Shown in pieces: positions 15,627 to 16,241 of a stretch of DNA of 16,241 nt; positions within the stretch are counted from its first letter, which is position 1, and each line of letters opens with the position of its first letter. Position numbers and translations under genes: made by a program. The notes beneath the pieces were generated by a model. It did no database searches, was not told the DNA's origin, and was given only the letters and a program-made list of their open reading frames with translations. This DNA comes from Hyphomicrobiales bacterium (lineage in GTDB: Bacteria > Pseudomonadota > Alphaproteobacteria > Rhizobiales > Xanthobacteraceae): contig JAPLPC010000389.1 of the NCBI GenBank assembly GCA_026400425.1, positions 13,339 through 29,579 on the forward strand, given 5' to 3'.

Positions 15627-16241
15627 TGAGCGCCGCACCTCTCATTCTGCTCGCCGCGGGCGGCACCGGCGGCCATCTGTTTCCGGCAGAGGCGCTCGGC
15701 GTCGCGCTGATGAAGCGCGGCCTGCGGGTTCGCCTCGTGACCGACGCGCGCGCGCTGAAATATAGCGGGCTGTTTTCGCGCGACATGATCGATGTGGTGC
15801 CGAGCGAGACCGTGCGGTCGCGCAATCCGCTCTCGCTGGCGCGGACCGGCGTGATGCTGGCGGCCGGGACGGCGATGGCGGTCAATCTGATGCTGCGCCT
15901 GAAGCCGGCTGCGGTGATCGGCTTCGGCGGCTATCCGACCTTGCCGCCGCTGTTGGCTGCGCGCATGTTCGGCATTCCCAGCATCGTGCATGACTCCAAT
16001 GCCGTCATGGGGCGCGCCAATCGCCTCCTCGCCAAGAAGGTCGATGCCATCGCCACCTCACTGCCAGGCGTGCTCGATCGCGTGCCCGATCTGGCGAAAA
16101 AGACGACCACCACGGGCACGCCGATGCGCCCGGCGATTCTGGCGGCGGCCGTGGTGCCTTACAGTGCGCCCGACCTCACCGCGCCGTTCCGTGTGCTTGT
16201 GGTCGGCGGCAGCCAGGGCGCCCGCATCATGGCGGACATCG
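15626..16241 (+). CDS. murG: UDP-GlcNAc:lipid I N-acetylglucosaminyltransferase MurG, N-terminal part
   Basis: The frame runs open from ATG at 15626 to the window edge, 205 residues of a protein normally about 360 long. MurG adds GlcNAc to lipid I at the inner membrane face, yielding lipid II. The glycine-rich loop GGTGGH is at 12-17, GFGGYP at 99-104, NAVMGRANRLLA at 125-136, TTGTPMRP at 162-169 and the start of the C-terminal domain, VLVVGGSQGAR, at 190-200. Where most MurGs have HEQN, this one reads HDSN (122-125). The ATG overlaps the ftsW stop (TGATG); an in-frame GTG immediately upstream at 15623 is an alternative start with no practical difference. Confidence 0.95.
   Translation, partial: MSAAPLILLAAGGTGGHLFPAEALGVALMKRGLRVRLVTDARALKYSGLFSRDMIDVVPSETVRSRNPLSLARTGVMLAAGTAMAVNLMLRLKPAAVIGFGGYPTLPPLLAARMFGIPSIVHDSNAVMGRANRLLAKKVDAIATSLPGVLDRVPDLAKKTTTTGTPMRPAILAAAVVPYSAPDLTAPFRVLVVGGSQGARIMADI

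Noticed and set aside
1..16241. CRISPR arrays, insertion sequences, tRNA genes, prophage or defence genes
   Set aside because: No spaced direct repeats, transposase motifs, terminal inverted repeats or tRNA-like cloverleaf sequences were noticed on reading. All long genes belong to housekeeping or efflux families.

Overview
The window looks like an ordinary chromosomal segment of a GC-rich alphaproteobacterium. Protein sequences and gene order point to the Bradyrhizobium / Rhodopseudomonas / Afipia / Tardiphaga group (Nitrobacteraceae). This is judged from recalled family resemblance, not from a search. No transposon, phage, CRISPR, tRNA or rRNA gene was seen.

Left part (1-3860): the 3' end of an extensin-like gene converges on a tetR-family repressor gene. 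That gene is divergent from a two-gene efflux operon, an EmrA/HlyD-type adaptor plus an EmrB-type 14-TM MFS pump. The divergent intergenic region holds a nearly ideal 29-bp palindrome with candidate -35 boxes for both directions inside it, which is a classic local repressor/efflux switch. The adaptor seems to lack about 16 residues of its second lipoyl half-motif relative to E. coli EmrA.

Middle part (3861-5788): a hairpin separates the efflux operon from a convergent RNase P RNA gene (rnpB, minus strand, about 490 nt, with an enlarged variable arm). Upstream of rnpB on the same strand is an AmpD/AmiD-like N-acetylmuramoyl-L-alanine amidase with a C-terminal peptidoglycan-binding domain and no visible signal peptide. 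A 487-bp gene-free stretch then precedes the division/cell-wall (dcw) cluster.

Right part (5789-16241): a tightly packed dcw cluster on the plus strand in the order rsmH, ftsL, ftsI, murE, murF, mraY, murD, ftsW, murG (murG cut by the window end). Most junctions overlap or are only a few bases apart. The exceptions are ftsI-murE (90 bp) and murD-ftsW (77 bp), each carrying a small inverted repeat. Together the genes take UDP-MurNAc-dipeptide to lipid II (MurE, MurF, MraY, MurG; MurD acts earlier) and polymerise and cross-link it at the septum (FtsW, FtsI, FtsL). No mraZ is visible upstream of rsmH.

I did not find a convincing undescribed system. The points most worth a second look are the apparent internal deletion in EmrA, the operator architecture, the soluble amidase with a PG-binding domain, the HDSN variant in MurG and the unassigned leader upstream of rsmH.
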